Source: Allolobophora icterica (Eukaryota > Annelida > Clitellata > Crassiclitellata > Lumbricidae). From it: DNA of 64,000 nucleotides. Made by a program: the position numbers and the translations under genes. The DNA lies in contig OY744604.1 of the NCBI GenBank assembly GCA_963556255.1, forward strand, positions 75,194,736-75,258,735, read 5' to 3'. Below, piece after piece: positions 12,074 to 21,502 of this stretch (position 1 is the stretch's first letter; every line of letters starts with the position of its first letter). Below the pieces are notes generated by a model. The model was not told the origin of the DNA and searched no databases. It saw nothing but the letters and a program-made list of their open reading frames with translations.

Positions 12074-15070
12074 ATGGCGAGCGATATAGCTAACCTTTTA
12101 AATTCTACGAAGTCGGACACAGAGAAATTGAATTCACTTTTACATGAGTATCTGTTGACGACTGACGATGACGCTTATACCTCCGATGGCGAAGATAATG
12201 CGGATATCGAGATGGACGAAGAGACGGATGAAGAGATGGATATGCGAAAGTCCGATTATGATCTGGTGTTAGATCATGCCATGTCTGCCCCAGAAATTGT
12301 GCTCGAGAATGACGACGAGCTGACGAAGGCACAAAATTTCAGGTATCCTATTGTTTTTTATTTGTTAGGCTGTATATTTGGGCAGTACACGATGTAGTGT
12401 AATGTAAATCTTCGAAAGTTCTCAGCGCCACACAAAAGCCGCGTCAGGGAGACCAGCTTATTAACCGAATATTATTCGAATCAAGTTTGCAATAACCAGG
12501 CCTCCTTTATCCGTTTTGGTGTCAGGCAGGGCCAGATTAACAAATGCGTTCAGGACGTTCAATAAAACTGTGGCCCTCAGCCCCACAGAATCACAACAAA
12601 CGCACATCTAAAACGTGTTATGTTCAACGCATCGACATTCGTCTATTATTAATTCGTGCCTTATTTCTTTTTGTGTCATATCAGTAGGTCTTATAATTAT
12701 CCAGTCTAGTGTTAAGGTATGCATCTTGTACGGTTTAATGTAATAATTATTAGAGTGACTCATGGTAAAAGAATATTACAATTGCAGGACTATCACAATA
12801 CAGAAAATAAAAATAGGCCTAATAAGTTTCTTCTTTTGCATGTGTGAGGCCCCTCAAGTGTCGGTCGAACATGTTGAACATGCCCTAATCCGCCTCTGGT
12901 GCCAGGTCAAAATCCGGGAGGTCAAGCCGAGGAGACAGCGTGGTGCTACGGTGGAAATCGGTGGTGATGGTTGTTGTGTGGTGGTATAGGAAAAGGGTCA
13001 AGATATGATAGCTTGAAGAGTTTCTTCATTTAGATTTCTTCATGCCATACATTAACAATAACACAGGTCCTGTTACAGGCCACGGTCCATTTTTGTTGCA
13101 CTTAGGTTTAAATAATTAGTTATCTGATGCCCACCTTTGCTGGTTCATTTTTTTCAGGTGTGATTGCCAGCATAATGATGGCAAACCTTGCCATGAACTG
13201 TTTTCGGTGGAAAACAAAGTCGCACGACGGATGGATATGGCAAACCTGACATCACGGGAACAGATGCTGGTTCTTCTTGGAAAGCTGTCATGCACGATCA
13301 ACTTATCACAAATGACATGCCGATCCAAGAAGGCTGCCAGTGATCAGAAAGAGAGAGACCATCAAAGAACTGCATACATGATCGAAGGAAATACAGTATG
13401 CAGAGAAACATTTAAATTTCTTCATGCCATAAGTCAGAACCGTCTAACGGCATTGTTGAAATGGTACCGCGAACACGGATTGGTGCCAAAGGAGAAGAAA
13501 TCAGGTGGACGTGGAACTGGCGACCGACCATTTACGTTCGAAGACATTCAGAGAACATTTACGTTTATAACAAACTATGCTGAAGACCATGCTCTGATTC
13601 TCCCTGGAAGAGTGCCGGGCTTCAAGAGAGAGGATGTCAAATTAATGCCGTCTTCCGAAACCAAAATCAAGGTCTTCAAAGCATACTGTTCAGCGATGAC
13701 AGAATCCAGATTTCGGGCTATGAGCGAAAGAACTTTTAGAGACACTTGGTTGAAGCTCACACCATTCATTATTACTGCTCGTCCAATGACCGACTTATGC
13801 TGGACGTGCCAGTGGAATAACATTTATATTTACCGAGGGTCTAATATTCCGGAGGAAGATAAATGTGAACGTCTAAAACTGCAAGAAAACCATCTAATGA
13901 TTGTTCACCAAGAACGGTCTCTGTACAATTCAATGGTCAAGGATGCAAGGCAGACCTGTATGGCCAATCAGCTGGTCCAGCTTCACACAAGTTCTCCCTG
14001 CAGCCGACCTATCTCGATGCATTACAGTTTTGATTTTGCACAGCAGGTTCATCTGCCGAGTGATCCTCTCCAGCCTGGACCTCTGTACTTTCTTGTACCC
14101 AGGAAAGTTGGTCTCTTTGGGGTCTGCTGTGAGGGGATTCCTAAGCAGGTGAACTACATCATTGATGAAGCTCATCTTATATCGAAGGGGTCAAACGCTG
14201 TGGTTTCGTACCTGCATCATTTTTTTGAAAGTTTTGGACTTGGGGAGACTGATGCCCAACTTCACTGCGACAATTGCTCAGGACAAAACAAAAATCGTTT
14301 TGTCCTGTGGTATTGTGCATGGAGGGTATGCATTGGTCTGCACAAGTCCATTTCACTCAATTTCTTGATTGCAGGACACACAAAGTTTGCACCCGACGGT
14401 TGTTTTGGGCTTCTCAAAAAGGCATTCAAACGCCATGCTGTGTCGTCACTGGAAGAATTCGAGACGGTGGTGAATGAGAGTGCTTGTGTGAATCAGGCCC
14501 AGCTGATCGGAAAGGAGGATGGAACGTCATTTGTTTCAGTTGGAGAGTGGCAACAGCATCTCAGTCCCTACTTCAAACCTTTTCCTGGAATAAAAATGTA
14601 TCATCATTTTAGATTCGATGCCGATCATCCAGGAAAAGTGTTTGCAAAAATATCAACTGAGGCAGATGAGGTGGAATTCGATCTTCTGAAGTGCAGAGGC
14701 AAAGATCTTCCAAGACAATCTGCTCAATCAATCATTCCTGCTGGGCTTCCACTACAAAGACTGGTATCTGTACAATCAGATCCGTGAGTATGTCAAAGAC
14801 ACTCTCCAGGATGTAGTATGCCCTCGACCAGTCGAATCGATGGCAGCAGCACACAATAATAGCGACGATGAAACTGCAATAGTCAATAATAGCACAGACA
14901 GTTTAGTTGGTAAAATTCGAGGAAGAGGAAGAGGCCGTGGAAAAGCAGTTGTCAGTCGAGGCCAAAAGCGGGCAGTAAGTCCAGAAATTGTAGTCCTAAC
15001 TGCCAAACATTCTGAAAAGTCTCGTGGCAGAGGTCGTGGTCGTGGAAAGAGAACATTTTCTGTTGACTGA
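12074..15070 (+). CDS. DUF7869-like protein, putative DDE/RNase-H-fold transposase, one frameshift
   Basis: Exon 1 (12074-12342) encodes an acidic N-terminus starting MASDIANLLNS and ends ag|gtatcc. Exon 2 starts at 13158 after TTTTTTCAG. The split Arg codon restores one frame into CDCQHNDGKPCHELFS, a Cys-rich start I remember from this family. The core carries SFDFAQQVHLP, QLHCDNCSGQNKN and AGHTKFAPDGCFGLLKK, whose conserved Asp residues suggest an RNase-H-like fold. Near 14760 the frame shifts by one base: DWYLYNQIREYVKD and the RGRGRGRGK-rich C-terminus (to 15070) are in a different frame from the preceding part. The frameshift is either inactivating or a sequence error; without it the gene would run about 660-670 codons. 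It is probably the mobility gene of the surrounding TTAA element. The family name is from memory. Confidence 0.65.
12410..13040 (+). repeat. dispersed repeat inside the intron (related copy at 40815-41115, minus)
   Basis: Words such as CCGCGTCAGGGAGACCAGCT and CAGGTCAAAATCCGGGAGGT recur in reverse complement at about 40980-41110. A third, weaker copy is at about 20210-20425. The ends were not defined. Short frames within it (CQVKIREVKPRRQ, mirrored as CQVRVREVKPRGQ) are probably non-coding. Confidence 0.5.
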
Positions 15071-16759
15071 AAATAATTCTACGTTGTCGAACTAATTTTA
15101 TATCTGTCATATTTATTGCTTTCAATTTTGTACCTATAATCCTAACTGTGGTATATTGAAATCTTTTATTTTCTCTGGACATTGCCATGTTTAAATTTTA
15201 AGTATTTGGCACTGGCAGAAAGCTTCCGAGACTTGGAAAATTAAATTTTTGTTCCATTGTAAATATTTTTAGTTCACTTTGTTTATATTATTTTAATTTC
15301 AACCACTGTAAGAAGCTATTTGCTATATTAATATTATTACCAATGCTTCAGTTTATTTTCTTGTTTTCTTTTTCAACTGTTGTCATAGGAGCAAACAATG
15401 TCTCAAATACTGAATGCCAAAAAATTTATTTTGGAACCGCTAAAATTTTGTTTATATTAACCACATCTAAAATGAAGATAATTTCAAAACTATCCAAGAG
15501 AAATTAATCACATTTTCAGAGGATGTTGCTATATGCATATTCTCATACTGTGCCAAGTTTCATTAAATTCTGTACATGGTTGCTATGGTCTTTTGCATTT
15601 CACGTCATCCAGTTGAGTCGATGAACTTTCTACGTGTTTTTCTCGGATTAGCAATTTCCAAAGAGCGGACACATATTCATTCATAACTTTGTCAAAAAGT
15701 AAGATAGAACTAAACTTTTTGTGTCATTTTAAAGCACAAGATGTGGTCTTTAAGAATATGTATTATAATCATATTCCAAAATTTTCGACAAGTGAACCAT
15801 TTTGATTCCTTGGGTCACTAGACTGATTATTTATAGTTCTTCAAACAATTTTAGGAATTTGTCACATCTCTTTCCAGCTTTGAAAAAACATATAGGAAAT
15901 GGGTGGCGTGATGATGCCGTCCTGATATCCGCGAAAGACTGTTTAGGTCCTAAACGACCTTATCAATTTCTTAATTTCTTTATTTTTTCCTTTGCTTTTT
16001 TCTTAGCAGTTCTAGTTCCCGGTTCGTAGTGACGTCAACAGTAATGAATTGCAGTAGGCCTAAATTGTTTGTTTAGCTGTTATTTTGGGTAGGCCCCCTA
16101 AGTTATGCCCCGTGGTCGAGTTCATAGCATATGTTGTAGATTCAACTGAGTCATCATTAGCATGTCAAATGTCATTCACATAAAGTAACATAAATAGTAA
16201 AATTGCATTTCAAACAGCCAGCTGTCCGCTTCATTTCAGTGAAGATAGTTTCAGCAGTTGTTTTAAACCAAAATTTTCAAGTTGCTAACTATAGGGCACT
16301 TAGCCTATGATTTATCTAAACATTTTATTTCTATTTATCTTCAGAGTAAAAGTTGGATAGCAGACCTAGGCAGTAAAATATTTGAGAAAAGAAGAGATCC
16401 AACGATTATTAGAACAGAAGAGTAGTGCAGGTGATAGTAACCTCAACGATTCTCAGTCAGAGGTTTCAGAGACACGTGATATTGAAAGTGCCATTTGCCA
16501 ATGATGCATTATTTGTTAAATATAACAATTTCTTTGTGGAAACTTGAGATCCTTGAAAATTTAAACTATGTCGTTACCATGCAATGTGATGCATTCACAA
16601 AATGCTTTTGTTCTATGAAGAGTTTCTGACAATCAAATAAGAATCATGTTGATCTTACAACAAAAAACAAAGATGAAGATCATTTGCAACCCCACCCGGT
16701 ACGCTTAAGTTGTTTGGTATGCCGGCATGATTAGGCTTAAACATTAGCTTATCGCCATT

Positions 16760-17305
16760 GACAAGATACAATGTTAACGTCATCTGGCGAACGGAAGAGA
16801 AAACTTCTCCAAGCAGTTAGCTGCATTAGATCGTCTATGTCAGTGGTTCTTAAAATGGTGGTCCGCAGACCGGCGCCGGTCCGCGGAGCTCTGGTCACCG
16901 GTCCGCGAAACTGTCCTTAAAAATTCATAATTTTTCAACTATTGGATAAAACATCAATGACATATGAAAAATATTTTAGAAATAATGTGAAACTGTGAAT
17001 CACATCATGATAATGTAAATTTTAAAAATCGAATTAGTTTGGTTTAGCAACTTTAACAGCAAAATCCCTTGAATCCCCCATATTTTATGTACGTATCCTC
17101 ATGTTCCGATCTCGCGCTTGCCATTAGTGGTCCGCGAAAAGCAGCATAAACGTGGTGCCGGTCCCTAGCTTGAAAAAGTTTAAGAACCGCTGGTCTATGT
17201 AGAGAAGCGTATATGTAGAGAAGCTCTGTCGATACTACGATCTACTGCAGATATCTGCTTTGAGAAGTTTTTCTCTTTCGTTCGCCAGATGACGTGACTA
17301 TGGTC
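16760..17305. repeat. inverted-arm repeat interrupted by a hAT MITE
   Basis: The left arm (about 16765-16840, GTCATCTGGCGAACGGAAGA and on) is repeated in inverted orientation at about 17205-17300. The same arm appears alone at about 62520-62640. The arms suggest a foldback or MITE family. Confidence 0.5.
16841..17192. mobile_element. hAT-type MITE with perfect 8-bp target duplication
   Basis: A 352-bp element beginning CAGTGGTTCTTAAA and ending TTTAAGAACCGCTG, i.e. matching inverted termini. GTCTATGT flanks it exactly on both sides (16833-16840 and 17193-17200). GGTCCGCG words near both ends are typical of Charlie-like non-autonomous hATs. Confidence 0.85.
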
Positions 17306-18513
17306 TGTTGAGTATTTGTTTCAGATGGATTTAAGTTTGGCGCGATGGCATGGAGCATTGTCATCTTGAAACAAAAATTGATCCTGGAACAGCTGCTGTG
17401 TTGATAGCACCATACACTTCTGCAATATGCCGATGTACTTGGTCGCGATCACATCAACGATGTGTAGACATCCGACTCCACTGACGCCCAGAGGCTCAAG
17501 CGAATCCAGTGGGCGTGCGGTACGCAAGCTGGAGTTGTGAGATGCGGGAGAAGGAAGGTGCTGTTCAGTGATGAAAGCACTTTCTGCCTGTTTGGCAACC
17601 AGACTCACACGTATGTAAGGAGGTTTCCTGGAGAAGAATTAAATCCGGAGTGCCTGAACCTGACGGTGAGGCATCATCTGAAGACCATGATCTGGGGCAG
17701 CATGGCTGCCAGTGGAGTCGAACGTCTGCGTATCGTAGATGGAAGAATGGTCAACGCGACCAAGTAGGCCTACATAGGCATACTGCAGAAGCGCATGGTG
17801 CCATCGGCGCAGCAATTGTTTAACATATTCCTAAGTTCTTGTTTCAGGATGACAATGCACCACGCCATCGTGTAAAAATGGTTACCAACTAGAAGTGCAA
17901 GAAGAACTTCAGGACGCTGGACAGGCCCGCCCAATCACCGAGTCTGAATCCGATTGAGAATCTTTGGCATAAAGTAGCCATGGAGATATCCAAGAGACAT
18001 CTGACCACCAAGGGCGAGCTGAACGAGTCGCTAATCGCCGCCTGGAACCTTGTAGTCACTCCCAGCCAACTCGTCAAGCTGGTACACTCAATGCCGACAC
18101 GCTGCAGACAAGTGGTGAAGAGCAAGGGCTGGCCCATAAAATACTGATCCATCATTGACACATGAAACGGCCTCTCCAAAGCCAGTGCATTGATAGAGAA
18201 GGCATAGGATTATAAATGTTCCTTATTTCATGTCAACATATTGCACTATGCACAGCTAATCTCGATCGAACTCTGACGCAAAATCAGTCATTTCTACGGT
18301 TTCTATAGGAGGTTCATGTTTTCGCGCCATAACTAATGTGAAACTAAGCGTCACTCATCTTAAGATGTTTGATTTTCAAAGCTAAATACAACCCCATATA
18401 ACACTAAGTAAAATTAATTCTATTACCTCTAAGGCTTAATAGAGATAAAAACACTGGAAGTTGAAAATCCACCAAAACATTTGGTGCTGCAAAACTTATG
18501 CACACCACTGTAG
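17306..18513 (+). pseudogene. rearranged Tc1-like transposase copy
   Basis: The plus strand from about 17490 encodes Tc1 transposase pieces in order: KVLFSDESTFCLFGNQ, RRFPGEELNPECLNLT, MIWGSMAASGVERL, FQDDNAP, SPSLNPIENLWHKVAMEISK and the C-terminal MPTRCRQVVKSKGWPIKY, ending near 18146. Frames are broken near 17767 and 17880. In addition 17460 down to 17321 on the minus strand encodes TKYIGILQKCMV and FLFQDDNAPCHRAK, a second piece in inverted orientation. The right end reads, in reverse, CAGTGGTGTGCATAAGTTTT, a Tc1-type terminus. The intact left terminus is missing. Dead copy. Confidence 0.8.
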
Positions 18514-19190
18514 ACGATTTTAACAGCTCATGCTAAATTTGAGCTGAATATATCTATTTGATTCTTTAAGCACCGATACTTCCCAAATTGTCACCTTCAT
18601 TGTCCAATTGCCTCTTCCAAAGGGGATTCGAGTCAGGCTTCATTAAGTGCCAAAGCAGAGACCGGTAAAGTATATCCTGGATCTAGCCTACAGTTAATGT
18701 GCATAGTGGCAAACCCAGTTTCTAGAGGCGCTACATTGTGGCCCATTTCCTGCGTCGTCAAGTGTTACGTATAGGGCTACTCCAAGAGGCATTGAAAAAA
18801 TGGTTTTGATCCGGATCAACCTCTACGTAATTAAGTAAGTGTCGTGATTCCTGCTCTTCAAAAAATATAACTAATTCAATACTTTTTTCATCAGCCGAAT
18901 AATATGGTCTGTATTCTTGTCTTCTTCTTCGCACATATCCTCATCATCGCACTTTGAGAACGGAAGATTGTTCCAAATACGTATGTAACACAGCCCATGT
19001 TTACAGGCTTTTTGGTCATCTACCTTATAATTCTAGCAACGCAGATGGTAGAATCTATTACACAAAAAAACAAATAATCGGGTCAGTGGGTCTTACGATC
19101 GTTTCAGCGCACTTGCAGCAGTCTCGTTATCCCGCACTGAGTGCATCAATCATACACTCTGGCTAACGCATACAGTGATTGGCACTATAG
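18514..19190. other. no gene seen
   Basis: The first 60 bases match the flank of the repeat at 62640-62690. The rest shows no coding or structural feature I can support. Confidence 0.4.
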
Positions 19191-19194
19191 TAGG

Positions 19195-19362
19195 CCTATT
19201 TTGAAAATAGTTTTCTATTTTCAAAATAAAAAATGCTACTTTATTTTTTATTTTCAAAAAACTTTTGAAAAGTATTTTGTGAAAGTATTTAAAAAATACT
19301 TTTAAAAGTATTTTATTTTGTATTTTCAAAATACTTTTGAAAAGTATTTTGCCCATCACTGC
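19195..19362 (-). mobile_element. hAT-like MITE with AAGTATTTTG repeats
   Basis: On the minus strand it begins CAGTGATGGGCAAAATACTT and is built of alternating TTTTCAAAATAC and AAAAGTATTTTG words, strongly self-complementary. This is a common animal non-autonomous hAT signature. The far end is blurred. Confidence 0.5.
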
Positions 19363-19364
19363 GT

Positions 19365-19770
19365 ACATAACATAATAAAGGTTTGAATTGGTTCAGAAGA
19401 CGTGTAGTCTGTGTTAGAACCACTGCAAATTTACCTCGAACGCACAATAGTCCACTTTTCCAAGCTTCTTCTTAAAAGCTGTGATCGTCTCCACTGAGAG
19501 TACTGTCATCCTAACCGTTTCCACAAGTCTACAACTCTTGCACTGAAGAATTTATGTCCTAATGTTCCTTTCGGCCTCTTGAATAATTTATACCTTTGTT
19601 CCCGAGTTGCCTTGTTTGGCGCTAATTTAAAGAACCTCTCCCACTGTAATGCTTCCTTTCCAGTGATTATCTTATAAGCTTCAGTAAGATCTCCTCTTCT
19701 CCTCCTTCTCTCCAATATTGTTAGTCCACACCTTTTAAACCTTGCTTCATAGCTCAAATCCTTGTAAAGA
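19365..19770 (-). mobile_element. 3' end of the same LINE family as 861-1290
   Basis: The minus-strand frame 19757-19506 encodes RFKRCGLTILERRRRRGDL, TEAYKIITGKEALQWERFF and HKFFSARVVDLWKRL, then a frame break. The 3' UTR words TTTGCAGTGGTTCTAACACA match the plus-strand copy at about 1200, and the tail TTATTATGTTATGTA follows. Two copies of one LINE family therefore flank this end of the window in opposite orientation. Confidence 0.8.
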
Positions 19771-19784
19771 GGTTTAGGTAAAGG

Positions 19785-20066
19785 TTTTGTCCATACTCGC
19801 TTTTCGAGCGTCGGGCCCGGTGCTGAACCCCAGTGTTAGGCTATCAGCCCTTAGGTGGCACTGTCATACATCGACGGTAGGTGGCCAGGTCTTTCCGCCG
19901 AACCCAAGGTTACCTGCGCAGTGAAACTGCTGCTTATTTTACTGCTGTCCTCTCAGGGGGTAGAAGGTTGAGTTGACCTTTGTGAGGCTATAGCGGGTTT
20001 CGAAGCCGCTACCTTCTGCTCCTCTTCATGCCAGTGTGTTACCAATCAGCTATCGTCGCGCCCCCA
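19785..20066 (-). mobile_element. tRNA-derived SINE
   Basis: Read on the minus strand from 20066, the head contains TAGCTGATTGGT (20052-20041, A-box-like) and GGCTTCGAAACCC (20007-19995, B-box-like) at tRNA-like spacing. A SINE body of about 200 bp extends to the LINE fragment at 19770. RNA polymerase III control is inferred from the boxes. Confidence 0.65.
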
Positions 20067-21340
20067 GTGAAATGAATGAATGTATGAATTGAGAGTCTCC
20101 AAAATTTCTCAGCTCTATGAAAAGCTGCATTATGAAGATAAACTTATCACGAGCGCTATTTCGGATCAAATCTGTTAGAGTCAAGTTATCTGGTCGCTTT
20201 CGGTGCTTGGTCTGAATCTCAGGTGTTATGCAGAAGAGACAGCGTGCGACTACAGTAAAAATGGTTGATGGCGGAGGTCATGGAATGGTGCAGGAACAGA
20301 ACCAGGATACGAAGGAAGTTTGGACTCAGTCTTGACTTGAAGGATGCCGGAGAGAGAGAAAGCGGGGAGTACTGAGACTGACAGGCGAGATGGGGGATGA
20401 TCAAAGTGGCAGACATCTTTTGATCATTCGTTCAACTGCGTTAATGATGAATGCTATACATAGTTGTTTTCTTTCCATTTTTGTAGTAAAGGCGCATATG
20501 GAAATGTATTATTGCTGCCTTGTATCGGGTTTCGTTTTCTGATTAAAAAGTAGGCCTACAGTTGTTTGATACTCTGCTTGTTACTCGCGTCATGAAGTTA
20601 CTTTTCGTTTCAATCCTTAGCCAGCCAATTGCGAAAGCTAAAAATTAAGGAGCAATAACAAAGGCACAGGCAAAAAACAAGTGTTTCTATTACACTTTAT
20701 GCAGCTTCTTTATCAAAACTCCACCTCCTTGTTGTTTGACGTCTACATAACATAGTACATCCGATATAGTTTTATACTAAAATATACTCGTTCAATGTGA
20801 GTTGATAATTAAGATTAATGATTTGTGCATAATTATGCTACTTGCTAAACTATTTAGGTGATTTACATTGACACCTTTGTATGTTTATTAGCTCAATATG
20901 AGTCCTTGCATATGTAAGTCCAATGTGAGTTCTAGAACACAGCCATCGCCATACGCCAAAATTTAATGGATTTAAATCTTTAAGTATCATTTTTGCTGGA
21001 CTGAAAATGTATTAAAACAGGTATTGCACATAAATATCCATTTATACTTTATATGTCAACCACGATACTAAAAGTATTGCTTTATTTTCTAGAGGCAGCA
21101 TAGGCCATAATAATAATAAAAATGACAATGATAATGATTGTGATAGTGATAGCGATATTGATAATGATAATTATAATGAGGAAGGTATAAATGATCATGA
21201 CAATTTTAAAGAAGCATCAATATAACATTTTCTCGAGTCATAAGAAGACTTGCTTTGATGGCTAAATTTATGCAAGCAGCCGCATAATATTCAGTGTCTA
21301 GTCTTTACACGTATTGTATTACACGGCACGAATGTTGTTC
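20067..21340. other. intergenic; no gene seen
   Basis: The stretch contains a weak copy of the dispersed repeat (about 20210-20425) and a degenerate GATAAT-rich run (about 21100-21185). Nothing else is supportable. It is the 3' flank of gene B. Confidence 0.4.
21100..21185. repeat. degenerate GATAAT/GATAGT low-complexity run
   Basis: Imperfect purine-rich trinucleotide and hexanucleotide repeat, visible as repeated ATAATGATA and GATAGTGATA. Confidence 0.7.
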
Positions 21341-21502
21341 TCATTTTGCAGATGGTGGAGGAGGTGCAAGGCTATGATCGATACTGGCGTAGACTGACTT
21401 GTTAAACATTGGTGGGTAAAGTGCCTTTCTCGGATTACTGAGAATTTGCTGAGACTGTATTTTGCTCATTTCCATATAAACCGTTCCATCGGCTCCGACG
21501 CG
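21341..21502 (-). CDS. gene B last exon: YMEM, YPPM and ITIM-like motifs
   Basis: The acceptor TTGACATAG precedes CGCGTCGG. The exon encodes 53 residues and a stop. Tyrosines sit in TVYMEMS (Tyr codon 21478-21476), ALYPPMFN (21418-21416) and SVYASIDH (21391-21389). The first two are YxxM, the type bound by PI3K p85 SH2 domains. The third fits the ITIM pattern S-x-Y-x-x-I. It ends in a proline run, LAPPPPSAK. The exon is too short to be noticed as an ORF but is clearly protein-like. Confidence 0.75.
   Translation of the reverse strand, partial: RVGADGTVYMEMSKIQSQQILSNPRKALYPPMFNKSVYASIDHSLAPPPPSAK

Larger units (their letters stand above)
11319..16736 (+). mobile_element. TTAA-flanked DNA transposon carrying a DUF7869-like gene
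   Basis: TTAA lies immediately outside both ends (11315-11318 and 16737-16740). The left end reads CCCTAGTCATACCGGG and the right end, reverse complemented, reads GCCTAATCATGCCGGC, matching at 12 of 16 positions. ACCGGGTGGGG also occurs near both ends in inverted orientation. Inside are a tandem repeat next to the left end, a two-exon gene at 12074-15070 and about 1.6 kb of non-coding 3' sequence. TTAA duplications are known for piggyBac and Kolobok elements, but the encoded protein does not look like a piggyBac transposase. Another TTAA at 16704-16707 is an alternative right boundary. Confidence 0.55.
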
